Shown: positions 1 to 9,597 of the stretch, piece by piece
Layout: each line of letters begins with the position of its first letter
Position numbering within the stretch: the stretch's first letter is position 1
Assembly (NCBI GenBank): GCA_020650975.1
Contig: JAIPMN010051660.1
Location: 1 to 25,093 of the forward strand
Source of the DNA: Apostichopus californicus
Taxonomy: Eukaryota; Echinodermata; Holothuroidea; Aspidochirotida; Stichopodidae
DNA: 25,093 nt
Direction: 5' to 3'
Translations under genes and position numbers: made by a program
Notes under the pieces: generated by a model
Database searches by the model: none
What the model saw: the letters and a program-made list of their open reading frames with translations, nothing else
What the model was told of the DNA's origin: nothing

Positions 1-587
1 TGCTCTTTTACAATTTTTCCAGAAGGATGATTCTTGTTTATTGTCCAATGTCTGGACTTAAATACATTTGACGAACTTAATTGATGGACAATATAAACTT
101 TCATATTTTTTAAGACAGCCAGATTTGCAGTAGCCTAAAAAAAATATCGTTATCTCCGTGTATTAGCAGTGTAATAATTATTTATAGGAAGTGCGTATCA
201 CGTACGATTGCTAGCTTAGCTTCATAACATGCTGTTCGTGCAACACTTTAGGACGAATCATAGAACGGATGAGAACGAACTTGTCGTCGTCGTTGTGCAT
301 ACGGTTCGTGACATTCCATCGAGTGAGGTTAGGTAGGCAATATGTATTTTATTACGCAGTGGCCAACTGTAGGTTTGAAATAGGCTATAGGCTAAATTTA
401 TCTAATTGTATCTGCCAAACTAAGTAAGTAGTTGAATCAGTAGGCCTGCATGTTATTACGATTATAATCGAGTTAACGGAGCTGACGAGTATTCAAGATC
501 AAAAGAGTACCGACAAAATACCATGCTAAAAAAACAACAGTTTTTAAACATTTTTTTCGACACTCAAAGGGGAGAGCAGTCGCTCCC
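1..587. other. AT-rich stretch without recognised gene
   Basis: I see no open frame, RNA gene or clear repeat before the GGGG/CCCC-flanked element end at about 570-603. The composition is ordinary AT-rich non-coding DNA. Confidence 0.5.
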
Positions 588-603
588 CCTGGCTACGTCC
601 CTG
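588..603 (-). repeat. hAT-like terminal motif, copy 1
   Basis: Read on the minus strand this begins CAGGGACGTAGCCAGG followed by a G-rich run. That is the same layout as the termini of the MITE at 6225-6581 and of the motifs at 1035-1050 and 17376-17390. No partner terminus was found, so it is probably the end of a truncated non-autonomous DNA transposon. Confidence 0.4.
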
Positions 604-674
604 GTATATCCTGAACTTACTTTAAGCTAGCGAACAGGGTCGACCCACCCAAAAGCAAAATTAATACATAAATT

Positions 675-964
675 TTCCGAATTGAAGCTGGCGAACGTTG
701 TATTTTTTTTTAGAGTATTCAAAATCATACGAAGTTTTGTATGGTGGAGTATAAGGATCGCGAGATACAATTGCTCAATGTGACGAGGAAAATATGACTG
801 ATTAAAGGTCAATTTTGATCGAAAATTTAATGTCACTCACAAATTACAAGAACATGTGAAAATAAGAGTGCGATAGTCAGAAAAATTAGAGCGCGACAGT
901 CGGAAATTCCGAATTGAAGCTGGCGACAGTCGGAAATTCCGACAGTCGGAAATTCCGACTGTCG
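675..964. repeat. short direct repeats with a perfect 25-nt palindrome
   Basis: A 20-nt word (TTCCGAATTGAAGCTGGCGA) occurs exactly at 675-694 and 907-926. A 16-nt unit GACAGTCGGAAATTCC occurs three times, at 895, 925 and 941. The last copy forms a perfect palindrome at 940-964 with 12-nt arms (CGACAGTCGGAA and its complement) around one central A. It could be a foldback end of a DNA element; no coding content is visible. Confidence 0.6.
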
Positions 965-1034
965 CACTCAAATTTTCCAACTATCGTCATTTTTACCAAG
1001 ATTGGGGGGGGGGAGACACCCCCCACACCGCCCC

Positions 1035-1050
1035 TCTAGCGACGTCCCTG
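1035..1050 (-). repeat. hAT-like terminal motif, copy 2
   Basis: On the minus strand it starts CAGGGACGTCGCTAG and runs into a GGGGCGGTGTGGGGGG tract. It has the same orientation as copy 1, 447 bp away, so the two are not a matching pair of inverted ends. It directly abuts the LINE remnant at 1051-1735. Confidence 0.4.
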
Positions 1051-1735
1051 TCCGTATCTGTAACTTGACCACATATGTATATTTTTCTTAGGTTGAAATA
1101 CTTCCGTAGATTCTTTAATTATCGATTTTATAGAGATTACCATCATTTCTGCTATCATTTTGTTCGCATAACCTAACCCGACAAAATGAGCTAGTTGTTC
1201 TCTTTCGAACTTTTTGGCTTGTTCTGAAGCGCTAAATTCACTAAATTTGTATACGTATTTTGACATCGTCAGCATAAAAGAATTCTGATAACAATTAGTG
1301 TTTAGCTTAGGAAGTCTCAGTCTACCAATAACCCTATCATCCCTATGTATAAGACTGTTACGAAGTGTTGAATACAACGGATGACTACAGTCACTCCAAA
1401 CCGTATCTAACTTAGACTGTAGGAGGCATTGGTAGACCGAGTCAAGTACAGACTGAGAACACCCCCCCCCCCAAACATTTCTTTTCCTGCTTTCTTGATG
1501 ATTTTGTCAATACGATCCCTTTCTGACTTAATCACATTACCACCCCAGTAAAGTATTCAAAATTCCACAAACTATAGCATTATAAAACATCTCTAGAATT
1601 TCCGAACGTACATTGAAGAGGGACATCTTCCGAAGACGATGTAGCCTAGAATTCAACTTTTTTTTTACCAGGTCATCAACCTCTAAGTAGAAACGCCCTA
1701 TATTTCCAAAAGTTGGTGATAGAAACATGTCACGT
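1051..1735 (-). pseudogene. 3' end of a non-LTR retrotransposon reverse transcriptase (decayed)
   Basis: The minus strand carries scattered pieces of the C-terminal part of a LINE reverse transcriptase. From 1728 down to 1537 there is an open stretch containing SRLHRLRKMSLFNVRSEIL and ILEMFYNAIV, the region after the catalytic domain that in Jockey/CR1-like LINEs reads as a leucine-rich thumb-type segment. Further downstream, in shifted frames, RDRIDKIIKKAGKEMF is visible. From 1377 there is GRLRLPKLNTNCYQNSF, typical of the very C-terminus of such elements. Frame changes and stops separate the pieces, and the catalytic core is absent. It is a dead 5'-truncated copy, unrelated to the larger LINE at 2933-6720. 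The clade assignment is uncertain. Confidence 0.65.
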
Positions 1736-1756
1736 TGGCAACAACTTCTGACATGA

Positions 1757-1942
1757 TTGGCATCAACAGCGGTGTGTCATCGAATGAAAGGGTATGTTTA
1801 TGAGAAGCTTAAGCAAAGTGCTCTTATGGAGGGGGATTATAATGAAGAAGAGCGGAAAATAGAGAAATCTATAGAAATTATGGCGAGGGATTATTTTTTG
1901 ACAGTCGATGATAGCTTTCGAAGATTGGATGAGGGTAATTAA
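1757..1942 (+). other. short unassigned open frame
   Basis: A 61-codon frame rich in charged residues (GDYNEEERKIEKSIEIMARD) ends at 1942. I do not recognise it. It lies between a LINE remnant and a tandem repeat and upstream of the arginine-rich virus-like fragment, so it could be a scrap of either element or chance. No start context or conserved motif supports a gene. Confidence 0.12.
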
Positions 1943-2202
1943 ATCAAGATACTAGTTTATTTGTTCCTTATGGAGACAAACGGACGTAGATCAATTCTGA
2001 ATGGAATAATCAAGTACCGTTCAATATACTTATATGTTCAAACTTATGTTTTTGATGGGAAAGACTTACAGACGTTTTACTGTCTTAAGATTTAAAACAG
2101 AGATATTGGTGTGTTGTAAAACCCTTTATAAGATCACTCTGCATCGAGACATCTCACTACTAACATCGTTTCTCAACGTTGTTCTCAGCCTATCTCATAT
2201 TT

Positions 2203-2353
2203 TCGGACTTAGTTATTTTTTCCTGCTTCAACCATCTGAAAAGTTCGGATTTAGTTCAATTTTGCTGCTTCAACCATCTGAAAAGTTCGGATTTAGTTCA
2301 ATTTTGCTGCTTCAACAATCTGAAAATTTCGGACTTAGTCATTTTTTTCAACA
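2203..2353 (+). repeat. 42-bp tandem repeat, about 3.5 copies
   Basis: The unit begins TGCTTCAACCATCTGAAAAG and continues with TTCGGATTTAGTTCAATTTTGC. It repeats with a 42-bp period, a multiple of three, so open frames run through it as a 14-residue repeat (SEKFGFSSILLLQP). The two central copies are almost identical and the outer ones are diverged. The open frames over it look like a by-product of the period, not a gene. Confidence 0.75.
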
Positions 2354-2427
2354 CGCAGTGCCTTTGGAATTATGCATCGTTAAATTGGTCAAGGTAGGGA
2401 AAGATAAAACGCCACCAACACCTCATG

Positions 2428-2808
2428 ATGAGGAAACGCGTCTCCGTTAACCGAGCCCGATTAGGCGGTCGCCGCAGTCACCGCTACCAACGGTATGTGA
2501 GTAAACCTGCTCTATTTCATCACGAAGGCAATACTGTACCTATGTATACTTGCATACATTTCTTAGCAAAGGCATCTTAGGGCGATTTAGCCAGATCAGC
2601 CCTTACATTTCTAAAGAGAGGGGCTAAAACACTGGACAAAGAGGCGTTGTATACGGGAACGGAAATTGTGAACGATGCGCTGCAAGGAGAACACATTAAA
2701 ACCTCTGCTAAGCGACGATTTTTTTCGACAGCGAAAAAAATCCTTTACATTGGAGAAAGCCAGCCACTCAACGCATTATCTTTCGAGTTATTTTACAGAC
2801 TTTTTTAG
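2428..2808 (+). pseudogene. arginine-rich virus-like minor structural protein, 5' part, broken
   Basis: From ATG 2428 one frame reads an arginine-rich start (MRKRVSVNRARLGGRRSHRY). After an in-frame TAG at 2578-2580 it continues as a helical segment with the pattern ARSALTFLKRGAKTLDKEAL and then GTEIVNDALQGEHIKTSAKR; recognisable similarity fades near 2750. This layout, a basic N-terminus followed by a G-x-K-x-L-x-K-E-A-L helix and a lysine/arginine tail, is one I associate with small basic proteins encoded next to F54H12.2-like capsid genes in Polinton/adintovirus-type elements. The exact role (DNA-condensing or minor capsid) is inferred. A plausible C-terminal piece lies at 10635-10745, just before the capsid start, which suggests that the LINE and the copia element split this gene. 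Confidence 0.5.
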
Positions 2809-2932
2809 AGACTTTTTGAGACAACTTATCGTGCATTTTGGAGACATTATGAGTCATCTTTTCAACTTTCCAGGTGAAATAAACAATATTTTGTTTTTTT
2901 CATCTTTCCTGTCACCTTGCCTCATCATTTTA

Positions 2933-3143
2933 GAATTTCCCTTGCACATTGGTCCTTCTGTTCCGGATTTTACGGTGAGAGTATTTTGAGAGCCATCGGC
3001 ATCATTATTCTCGAGCCTCAAAAGTCAGGAGCACTTTGGAATTACCCTTGCACTTTGGTCCTTCTGTTCAGTATTTTTCGGTTAGAGTTTTTTAGGGCCA
3101 CTGGAATCTTTTTTCTCGAGCCCCAAAAGTCAGGAGCACTTTA
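2933..3143 (+). repeat. 106-bp tandem units upstream of LINE ORF1
   Basis: Two units of 105-106 bp run at 2933-3038 and 3039-3143, sharing CCCTTGCAC.TTGGTCCTTCTG near the start and CTCGAGCC.CAAAAGTCAGGAGCACTTT at the end. A third start (GAAT) merges with the ATG of LINE ORF1 at 3146. Tandem monomers just before ORF1 are known as promoter-bearing 5' UTRs in some LINEs such as mouse L1. A promoter role here is inference from position. Confidence 0.7.
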
Positions 3144-3145
3144 GA

Positions 3146-4200
3146 ATGGACCAGATAATCCCAATCACCGAGGAACCCATACACGATATCATCACAGTCA
3201 CCAACAAGAGGAACAGGTACCAGAGCCATACCCCACCATCCAAACCAGAGAAATTCAGGAACACCAGAGATGCCAGCCCAGCGAACAACCAGAAACCAAC
3301 AGTTAAAACCTATTCTACTAGAGCCCAGTCATCCACAGGAATTTACCTATATAACACACCCAGAAACAGACATCTAGACGTGACATCGAAGCCAGCTTCC
3401 CAACCGCAACAGTTACTTCAATGCGTATTTCGAAAAACAACAACATCATTAAAGCAGCAACCTATGTTAATACCCAGAAGACACTTTTATCACAAACGTG
3501 GCCACCCATCAACGGCAAACAACTGACTGCCAGCCTCCCAGCCGCAGATCGCACACAAAATTTTGAAACCATCATTACCAGAATACACCCAAACATCTCA
3601 GAGAAAGACATCATCGGAGCAGCAAAGACAAACAGACTTAACGCAACAACAGCAAGACATTTTTTCATCAAGGGCTCCACCACTGTAATCTGGAAAGTTG
3701 CTCTTACCTTTCCAAACCAAGAAGACCTCAAAAAGCAGTAGAAAAACCAAAAAAGTCATCCAGTGCTACAATTATCAGCGATTCGGCTACCTAGCTTCAG
3801 AATGTACCCACCGAAAGACATGCATCAGATGTGCGGGCAAACACAGCCTATCCGAATGCATCAAGCCCAGAGAACGACCGGAATGCGCAAACTGTCACAG
3901 ATGACACAAAGCCAGTTACAGTGAATGTTCCAAATACGTCAGGGAACTGTCCAGACAGACTTCACCATCCATCAGACGAAAAAACACCAGAAACCAACCT
4001 ATGATCATCAACCGCAACCAAAAACAACCAACATAGCCACACAGTACCAGATTACGAAACTACAGAAGGAGCACCAGAAACAAATGAAAGAACTGAAAGA
4101 AGCACACACGCAACAACTAATAGAGGTCTAGAAGAAAACAGCCGAAGCAAACTCAGCCATGTTCCAGCAATTGCTACAAACATTGCAAAGCAACTAAATG
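3146..4200 (+). pseudogene. LINE ORF1, gag-like nucleic-acid-binding protein (broken)
   Basis: The product would bind LINE RNA. It starts at ATG 3146 (MDQIIPITEEPIHD), a Pro/Thr/Ser-rich region, shifts frame near 3421-3520 into a stretch with HPNISEKDIIGAAKTNRLNA, and shifts again before 3698. Zinc knuckles follow from 3764: a degraded first (CYNYQRFGYLASEC, with tyrosines where a Cys and the His are usual), an intact second (CIRCAGKHSLSEC), and a third interrupted by a stop at 3901-3903 (CANC...H...C). A short Gln/Lys/Glu-rich coiled-coil-like tail (ITKLQKEHQKQMKELKEAH) ends near 4130. Three CCHC boxes after a Pro-rich region are typical of Jockey/I-group ORF1 proteins. Confidence 0.7.
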
Positions 4201-4439
4201 ACATGTAAGGAAACCTCGCCATCTACACGCCGACATATTGATTTCAGTACTCCCTCCCAGTATCTGGCCATCCGTTTCCAGTGATAAGAACATTGGCACA
4301 ATCATCACCACCAAACTAAAGAAACACAAGGGGCTTAACCTAGAAGACACCGACCTGCATACAAACCTTAGACACCGCTCTATAGAAAATCTACCACCCA
4401 CTAACATGAGGAAACAGAAGAAGCAGAAATAAATGGCAC

Positions 4440-6630
4440 AACAACTTAGAATGATGCAATTGAACGCCAACTCATCAACGACAATGTACAAGAAGTACAG
4501 GACTACATGAACACCATGGATATCAACATAGCATGCTTCAACTAAGTACTTCACAACCACCAGCTATATTTTCCAAACGGTAACATCATCACCAGGCGAC
4601 CTACAGACGAGCACAGGAATTATCATTGCAGTCAGGAAAAACATCACCTTCATAGAAATAGAAAACAACATCATCAACACCTACACCGATCAAGGTGGAG
4701 AAGCAGTTGCCATCAACATCACTTTCAAAAACGGAAAACAAGTCATGGTCCTGTTCGTCTATTTCAGTCCATCAAAACAATTTCCATCACTGGAAATCTC
4801 AACGCAAAACACATGACGCTAAGTTGCCGGTCAACCAACAATGCAGGGATCCAGCTCAACAACCTTTTGTCAGTCAGCAACCTTATATGCTTAAATACCG
4901 GTGAATCTACAAAATACCCTTACACAGACTACGGGGCACCAGAACAACACTTAAAAGCAGCTCCACCAATACTCCTCTACGCACACAGTGTGCTATACAA
5001 GGCTTCTTTCAAGATCTGGCACATTCAAAAGATCTGGAAATCAGCCAGCACCATAGTAATTCCAAAACCTGGCAAGGATCACAAACAACCAGGCAGCTAC
5101 AGACCTACCAGCCTCCTACCAGTCCTTGGAAAATGCCTAGAGAAAATCATCGCCAGTCGTCTTTTCTAGTTTATTGAAGAACACAACATTATCCCTGACA
5201 GCCAGGCAGGTTTTCGCCGCAACAGAAGCATAAATGACTTTCTACAAGACACACCAACTCATAGAACCAAAGGTCACTACACCAATGCAGCTTTTTGCGA
5301 TGCAGGATGTGGCACGAAGGTCTCTTACTGAAACTCAGAAAATACAACATTCCAATCAAATTATCAAGATGGATCTCCAGCTTCCTGTCACATCGCTCTA
5401 CCAGCTTCAAAATCGGGTCATCGTTCTCTTCACCACTACAAATCACCACTGGTACACCTCAAGGCAGCACCATCAACCCTATGCTTTAAATCCTCTACCT
5501 AGGAGAAATCCCACAACCAGACAACGGCTATACAAAAATCTCACAATATGCAGACAATATCGCCATCAGGACCAGTCACATTCACCCGTTCAGAGCAGAA
5601 GAATACCTACAACAATACATCACTAGAATCCACGAATGGAGCAAAGACTGGAGAATAAACTTAAACCCGAAGAAATCACAGATTCTCTACTTTGCTAAAC
5701 GAAACAGAATAAGAAGACAACCATATCTCAAACTCAACAACACCATCATCCCAGTCACTAACCAAGTAAGATTCTTAGGAATACATATCGACAACCGGCT
5801 CACACTTGGGTACCAACATCGTCTCAACCAAAGAAAAGTCAAAACAACGTGTCAGACTACTTTTCAGTATTGCCGGAACTTAAGAGCACACGCTAGCATC
5901 ACCAGGCACCACTATGGAGATTTACAAGATGACGATCAGACCACTCTTCGAATATGCGCCATCAGCCTTAGCTCACATTACCACTTACAACACAGAACAA
6001 CTTGAAGCCACACAACGCAGAGCATGCAGAATCGCCTACCACTGCCACAGGATACAAACTGTGAAACAGTAACTACCATTGCCAACATTTCATCAGTGAA
6101 CGAGAGACTAAATCAATTTAGAGACAACTTCCTCGACAGAATCGCCGTTCGTACACATCACCTACACCACTTCATCAATAATCAACTAAAACAGACAACC
6201 AATATCCTGGATACGACCCCTTTCCAGTGGCGTAGCCAGCATTCTATTGTTGGGGGGACAAGATTTTTCTTTAGGGGGGCAACCCCGTGATTGTTGATGG
6301 TATGAATTACCAAGAAATATATGTATTAATGGGCACCTCGTCTGCACAAATACACATCCAATGGTTCAGTGGAACATGACACACTGATTACCAAGTTCTG
6401 ACCTCATATGAAGTATGAAAATGAGCCCTGAGGTATGAATACTCTTGATTAGAACTCGAAAAAATGTAAAAAAGAAGTATTTTGAATACATCACTGGATT
6501 TCATTGGGGGGGGGGGCAAGACTGTAGCACAAAGCAAATTGGGGGCATTGCCCCCCTGACCCCCCTCTGACCACGCCACTGCCCCCTTCATCGACCTAGA
6601 TATGGAGATTTGGGTACCTCAGCTAAATGA
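4440..6630 (+). pseudogene. LINE ORF2, AP-endonuclease and reverse transcriptase (broken)
   Basis: Would nick target DNA and copy LINE RNA. The endonuclease begins at about 4450 with MMQLNANSS; the block MDINIACFN is followed by a stop where the catalytic glutamate region should be. A later endonuclease motif, GNLNAKHMTL, is near 4800. The linker is shortened, and the reverse transcriptase follows: SYRPTSLLPVLGKCLEKI (5095-5150), SQAGFRRNRS (5200), ITTGTPQGSTINPML (5440-5487), and QYADNIAI at 5544-5567, where the usual second aspartate of the YxDD box is Asn. Next come VRFLGIHIDNRLT and the C-terminal RPLFEYAPSAL and LEATQRRACRIAYH. Multiple frame changes make it non-functional. Confidence 0.8.
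6225..6581. mobile_element. hAT-like MITE inserted in the LINE
   Basis: The ends are inverted: CAGTGGCGTAGCCAG at the left and, read on the minus strand, CAGTGGCGTGGTCAG at the right (13 of 15 match). The flanks are CCCCTTTC (6217-6224) and CCCCCTTC (6582-6589), an 8-bp target duplication with one mismatch, which fits hAT elements. It is 357 bp long with no transposase and has G-rich runs near both ends (6251-6256, 6507-6516). LINE coding sequence flanks it on both sides, so it inserted after the LINE. Confidence 0.75.
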
Positions 6631-6801
6631 AGAAACGTAATTCCAGAACGGAAACAATCCAACCAACTTTTACCAGAAATAGCTTCACCGTCATAGGGAA
6701 AAGAAGTCCGTCTAGCCTCCGAATCCAAATCCTATTTGTTAGTGTTGACTTTGTTTTCTACGTCTTTCTACAGGATCACTGGTGGGATTTTTGAGAGTTA
6801 G

Positions 6802-7023
6802 TGTTGGACTATATATTTAATCAAGTGAACTATCAAGAGAACACTCAAATGAACATTCAAGTGAACATTCAAGTGAATATTCAAGTGAACTTTCAAGTGA
6901 ACGTTATGGTGAACATTGTTTAGTGAGTGAACATACTAGTGTATATACAAATAGTGAGTGAATCATATTAGCGTGTGTATAGAAACTCTGAACAGTTTTT
7001 TCCGACAAATACCTACTTTAGCA
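6802..7023 (+). repeat. 5' LTR of copia-type retrotransposon
   Basis: It begins TGTTGGACTATATATTTAA, a start typical of copia LTRs, and ends in CA at 7022-7023, directly before the primer-binding site. At about 222 bp it has a normal length. Inside, a 12-bp motif (TTCAAGTGAACA and variants) repeats about seven times from 6829 to 6921, which may be promoter or enhancer material. A TATATAT string sits 9 bp from the start. No 3' LTR was found in the window. Confidence 0.65.
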
Positions 7024-7034
7024 TGGTAGCAGAG
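7024..7034 (+). promoter_or_regulatory. primer-binding site for initiator Met-tRNA
   Basis: TGGTAGCAGAG immediately follows the LTR end. It is complementary to the conserved CTCTGCTACCA 3' end of animal initiator methionine tRNA over 11 nt, as expected for copia-type elements. Confidence 0.75.
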
Positions 7035-7411
7035 CGAGGTTGCTGAAATAAACACAATGGCGAATTATAAGACCCCACCAGTCTTTAGTGAAGCAAAACC
7101 ATATTCAAGATGGATGGAGAAGTTAAAGCATGGCAAGAGGTTACCGACCTTAAGAAAGAGAAGCATGGCTTAGCCGTAGCTCTATCATTACCGGAAGAAG
7201 GAGCTAAATCTATTAGAGATAAAGTGTTTAACGAAGTTGATCTGGAGGATTTGAAGAAGGAAACTGGTGTTTCCACTCTTATCAAATTCATGGACAATGT
7301 TTTTAAGAAGGATGAGCTATCAGCTGCATATGAGGCTTATACCTCATTTGACCGTTACAGAAGACAGACAGCGACAATGGAGGAATTTGTGACATAATTT
7401 GAGAAGTTATA

Positions 7412-8950
7412 TGTAAAGCCGGGGGAAAGGATGCTCGGTGGTGACATTCGTGGGGGTGGGGTGATGGGAGCTCCGGGTCTCTGCCGATGAACACAAGAAT
7501 GGAAAAGATACGATAGTTTTTGTGTTCTAGTCCATGTGTATTAAATCTACTAGCGTGTTCTCTGACACCGACTAGCGAGCTCTATGTAAAAAGGAAAGGA
7601 AAACAATGTCTCATAAGTAAAAGTCATTTACAAATAAGATAAAGTGAAAATCATTACATTACAAGAATAAGGAGCAGCATATGCAAACAATTAAGTAAGA
7701 CACTTAAATAAATGAAAGTAAAACTAAGGGACGGTTACACTGAAATGAGAATGCTCCTATAAAAGTGAATTAGGTATCTTAAGTACTCCTTTAATAATTA
7801 AATACAGGGACGGCTCCTTTAACTACATGTGGTCATGTGACCATACACAGAGTGAACATTATTTAGGTTCACAATTCCGATTAGGAATTAACTTGAAACT
7901 ACTTTATGGCAAAGCCAAAACAAATGCCGGTTATTCACCTAATAACCATTTGTTTGTCGGTTATTCCCCTTATAGCCAATAATCCTCAACTTGTAACCTC
8001 TAAAAATGGCTCTATAACAATGGTTGCATATTAGCTAACTTTCCAAAGTTATAATTAAAAAGGTGTACATATTTCCCAGTACAAGAAATTAATCTCTTTT
8101 GAAAATCCAAGAGAAGTATACAACATGTAGTTAAACAACCTATCAGTACACATTAATAACATGTCAATAAAGACAACTCGGCCTCAAGTTCACATTGACA
8201 TTACGAACATGAGTTAAGACTATTACATCTAACGACTCATGGGCGCGGCCATCTTAAATACGAGTACTTCACTAAATGAGGGCGCTTTGCAAAAATATAA
8301 GTTTACTATGACGTAAGGTCCCTTGTTAAGGCTACAATACAATTTGTTCATGTGCATACGTAAATAACGATCTTTGGAACCACTGAGATCATTAAGTATG
8401 GAGATATAAAATTATGATAAAGGTTGATAAAAGGTTCTGGAAAAGCACTTATAATATTATTTACGAAATCTTAACTCAGCATTTTACAGTAATATTGAAT
8501 TGAAAAGCTACGAAGTATGCTTGAAAGTTAAGCCTAGTCTATACTACTCAGGCAGTAGACTACCATTGTAATAGTGTTAACAGTTCAAATAGGGCCAACC
8601 GTGACTCTGAACTTGATCGAGAGTAACAAAATCTAATCGATATATTATGAATCACAGAACCCTTGTTTGCTTAAAAGATATAAAAAGAAGAGAAATTATA
8701 TAATTACCTCATAGAGCTATTAAAGAACAACTTCTATTGCTGCAAAAGCAGACAAAAACGTAGTTAAAGGTAAATAGAAATCTTCGACGTGTTGTGCTAA
8801 CTAGTAAAAATAACGTAGTGTCTTAGAACAATGGATTTCAAGGCTACCCCAAGCCCTGAAGGGTCTCCCAATCTGAACGGAAGGGTTTGAGCAGTTCCGG
8901 TGTCCGAATTCTAAGGCAGGCCAGCTATGCCAAAAGGGCATGGCTCTACA
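7412..8950. mobile_element. probable solo LTR nested in copia gag
   Basis: The 1539-bp segment begins TGTAAAGCC and ends GGCTCTACA; the complement of the end is TGTAGAGCC, so the ends form a 9-bp inverted repeat with one mismatch and the TG...CA borders of an LTR. Both flanks carry TATA (7408-7411 and 8951-8954), a 4-bp target duplication. Keeping one TATA, gag reads straight through the junction. TGTA...TACA ends are common in Ty3/gypsy LTRs. The body is AT-rich, has no open frame, and holds a repeated CGGTTATTCmCCT motif at 7930-7975 and a hairpin AGCTATGCC/GGCATGGCT at 8922-8946. A non-autonomous DNA element is the alternative. Confidence 0.6.
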
Positions 8951-9012
8951 TATACAATAAATCAAAGAAATACAAGATGGAGCTACCCAAACCAGTCCTC
9001 GCATTCAAACTT

Positions 9013-9249
9013 AATAATAATATAATAATAATTTATTCTTATATAGCGCTTTACATCAAAAGAATGATCTCAAAGCAGCTTCACAGAAACGCATAAACTA
9101 AAACAACTTAAAAAAGTATTACAGCTTAAAAATATTACAGTCTAAAAATATTGCATCCTAAGAATTAGAGAAATAACTTAACAATAATTATTAAAATACA
9201 ATAAAATTCAGAAATTAAAGACAAAAGCAATAAAATATGACAGCATGCA
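9013..9249 (-). mobile_element. SINE, minus orientation
   Basis: On the minus strand the 3' end reads GATGTAAAGCGCTATATAAG followed by AATAAATTATTATT-type trinucleotide repeats, a tail shared by many invertebrate SINEs. The flanks CTCGCATTCAAACTT (8998-9012) and CTAGCTAAAAAACTT (9250-9264) look like a diverged target duplication of about 15 bp. It interrupts gag between AFKL and LESAQL. The 5' part is AT-rich and I cannot see clear pol III A and B boxes, so it may be 5'-truncated. Confidence 0.6.
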
Positions 9250-9597
9250 CTAGCTAAAAAACTTCTTGAGAGTGCTCAATTAGAGCACAAAGACCGACAC
9301 TTGGTGCTTACTGCAGTTGACTATAAAGAACCTGATAAGATGTTTGAGCAAATGCAGAACTCCTTGAAGAAATTCTTTGGGCAACAATCAATGCCTCCAC
9401 CTGAGGCCAAAGAAGGAGTGGCTGTCAAGACAGAGCCAACCTTCCTTACAACACAAGAGACAGCTTTCTTCACTGGAAGAGGGGGCTATAGAGGAACAGG
9501 TCGTGGAAGATATGGTTACAGACAGTCAGGTGCTCCAAATTATGAGAGACCAAACACTTCTGGTTGAGGTTGAGGCAGTAGAGAAGGTGGGCGAAAT

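Larger units (their letters stand above)
2933..6720 (+). mobile_element. Jockey-like LINE, degenerate copy interrupted by a MITE
   Basis: The copy has 5' tandem units, an ORF1 with CCHC zinc knuckles, an ORF2 with endonuclease and reverse-transcriptase blocks, and a short 3' tail. All are on the plus strand and broken by many frameshifts and stops. The coding sequence is cytosine-poor for G and rich in A and C, unlike the surroundings. A 357-bp hAT-like MITE (6225-6581) splits the end of ORF2, which resumes at about 6590 and stops at 6628-6630. The 3' boundary is not exact; I place it near 6720, before the flank of the copia 5' LTR. No target duplication was identified. Confidence 0.75.
7057..9567 (+). 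pseudogene. copia-type gag (broken and twice interrupted)
   Basis: The capsid/nucleocapsid precursor starts at ATG 7057 (MANYKTPPVFSEAKPYSRWM). A one-base loss near 7126-7130 shifts the frame, and it continues to a stop at 7395-7397 (MEEFVT then TAA). The solo LTR interrupts at 7411/7412. Gag resumes at about 8955 with KSKKYKMELPKPVLAFKL, is interrupted again by the SINE, and returns at 9250 with KKLLESAQLEHKDRHLVLTA and then MFEQMQNSLKKFFG. An RG-rich box (GGYRGTGRGRYGYRQSG, about 9481-9537) ends the part before a stop at 9565-9567. The helical domain matches the UBN2/gag family of copia elements. Confidence 0.75.

Noticed and set aside
7024-7034. tRNA-like sequence
   Set aside because: Only the 11-nt complement of a tRNA 3' end is present, which is a primer-binding site and not a tRNA gene.
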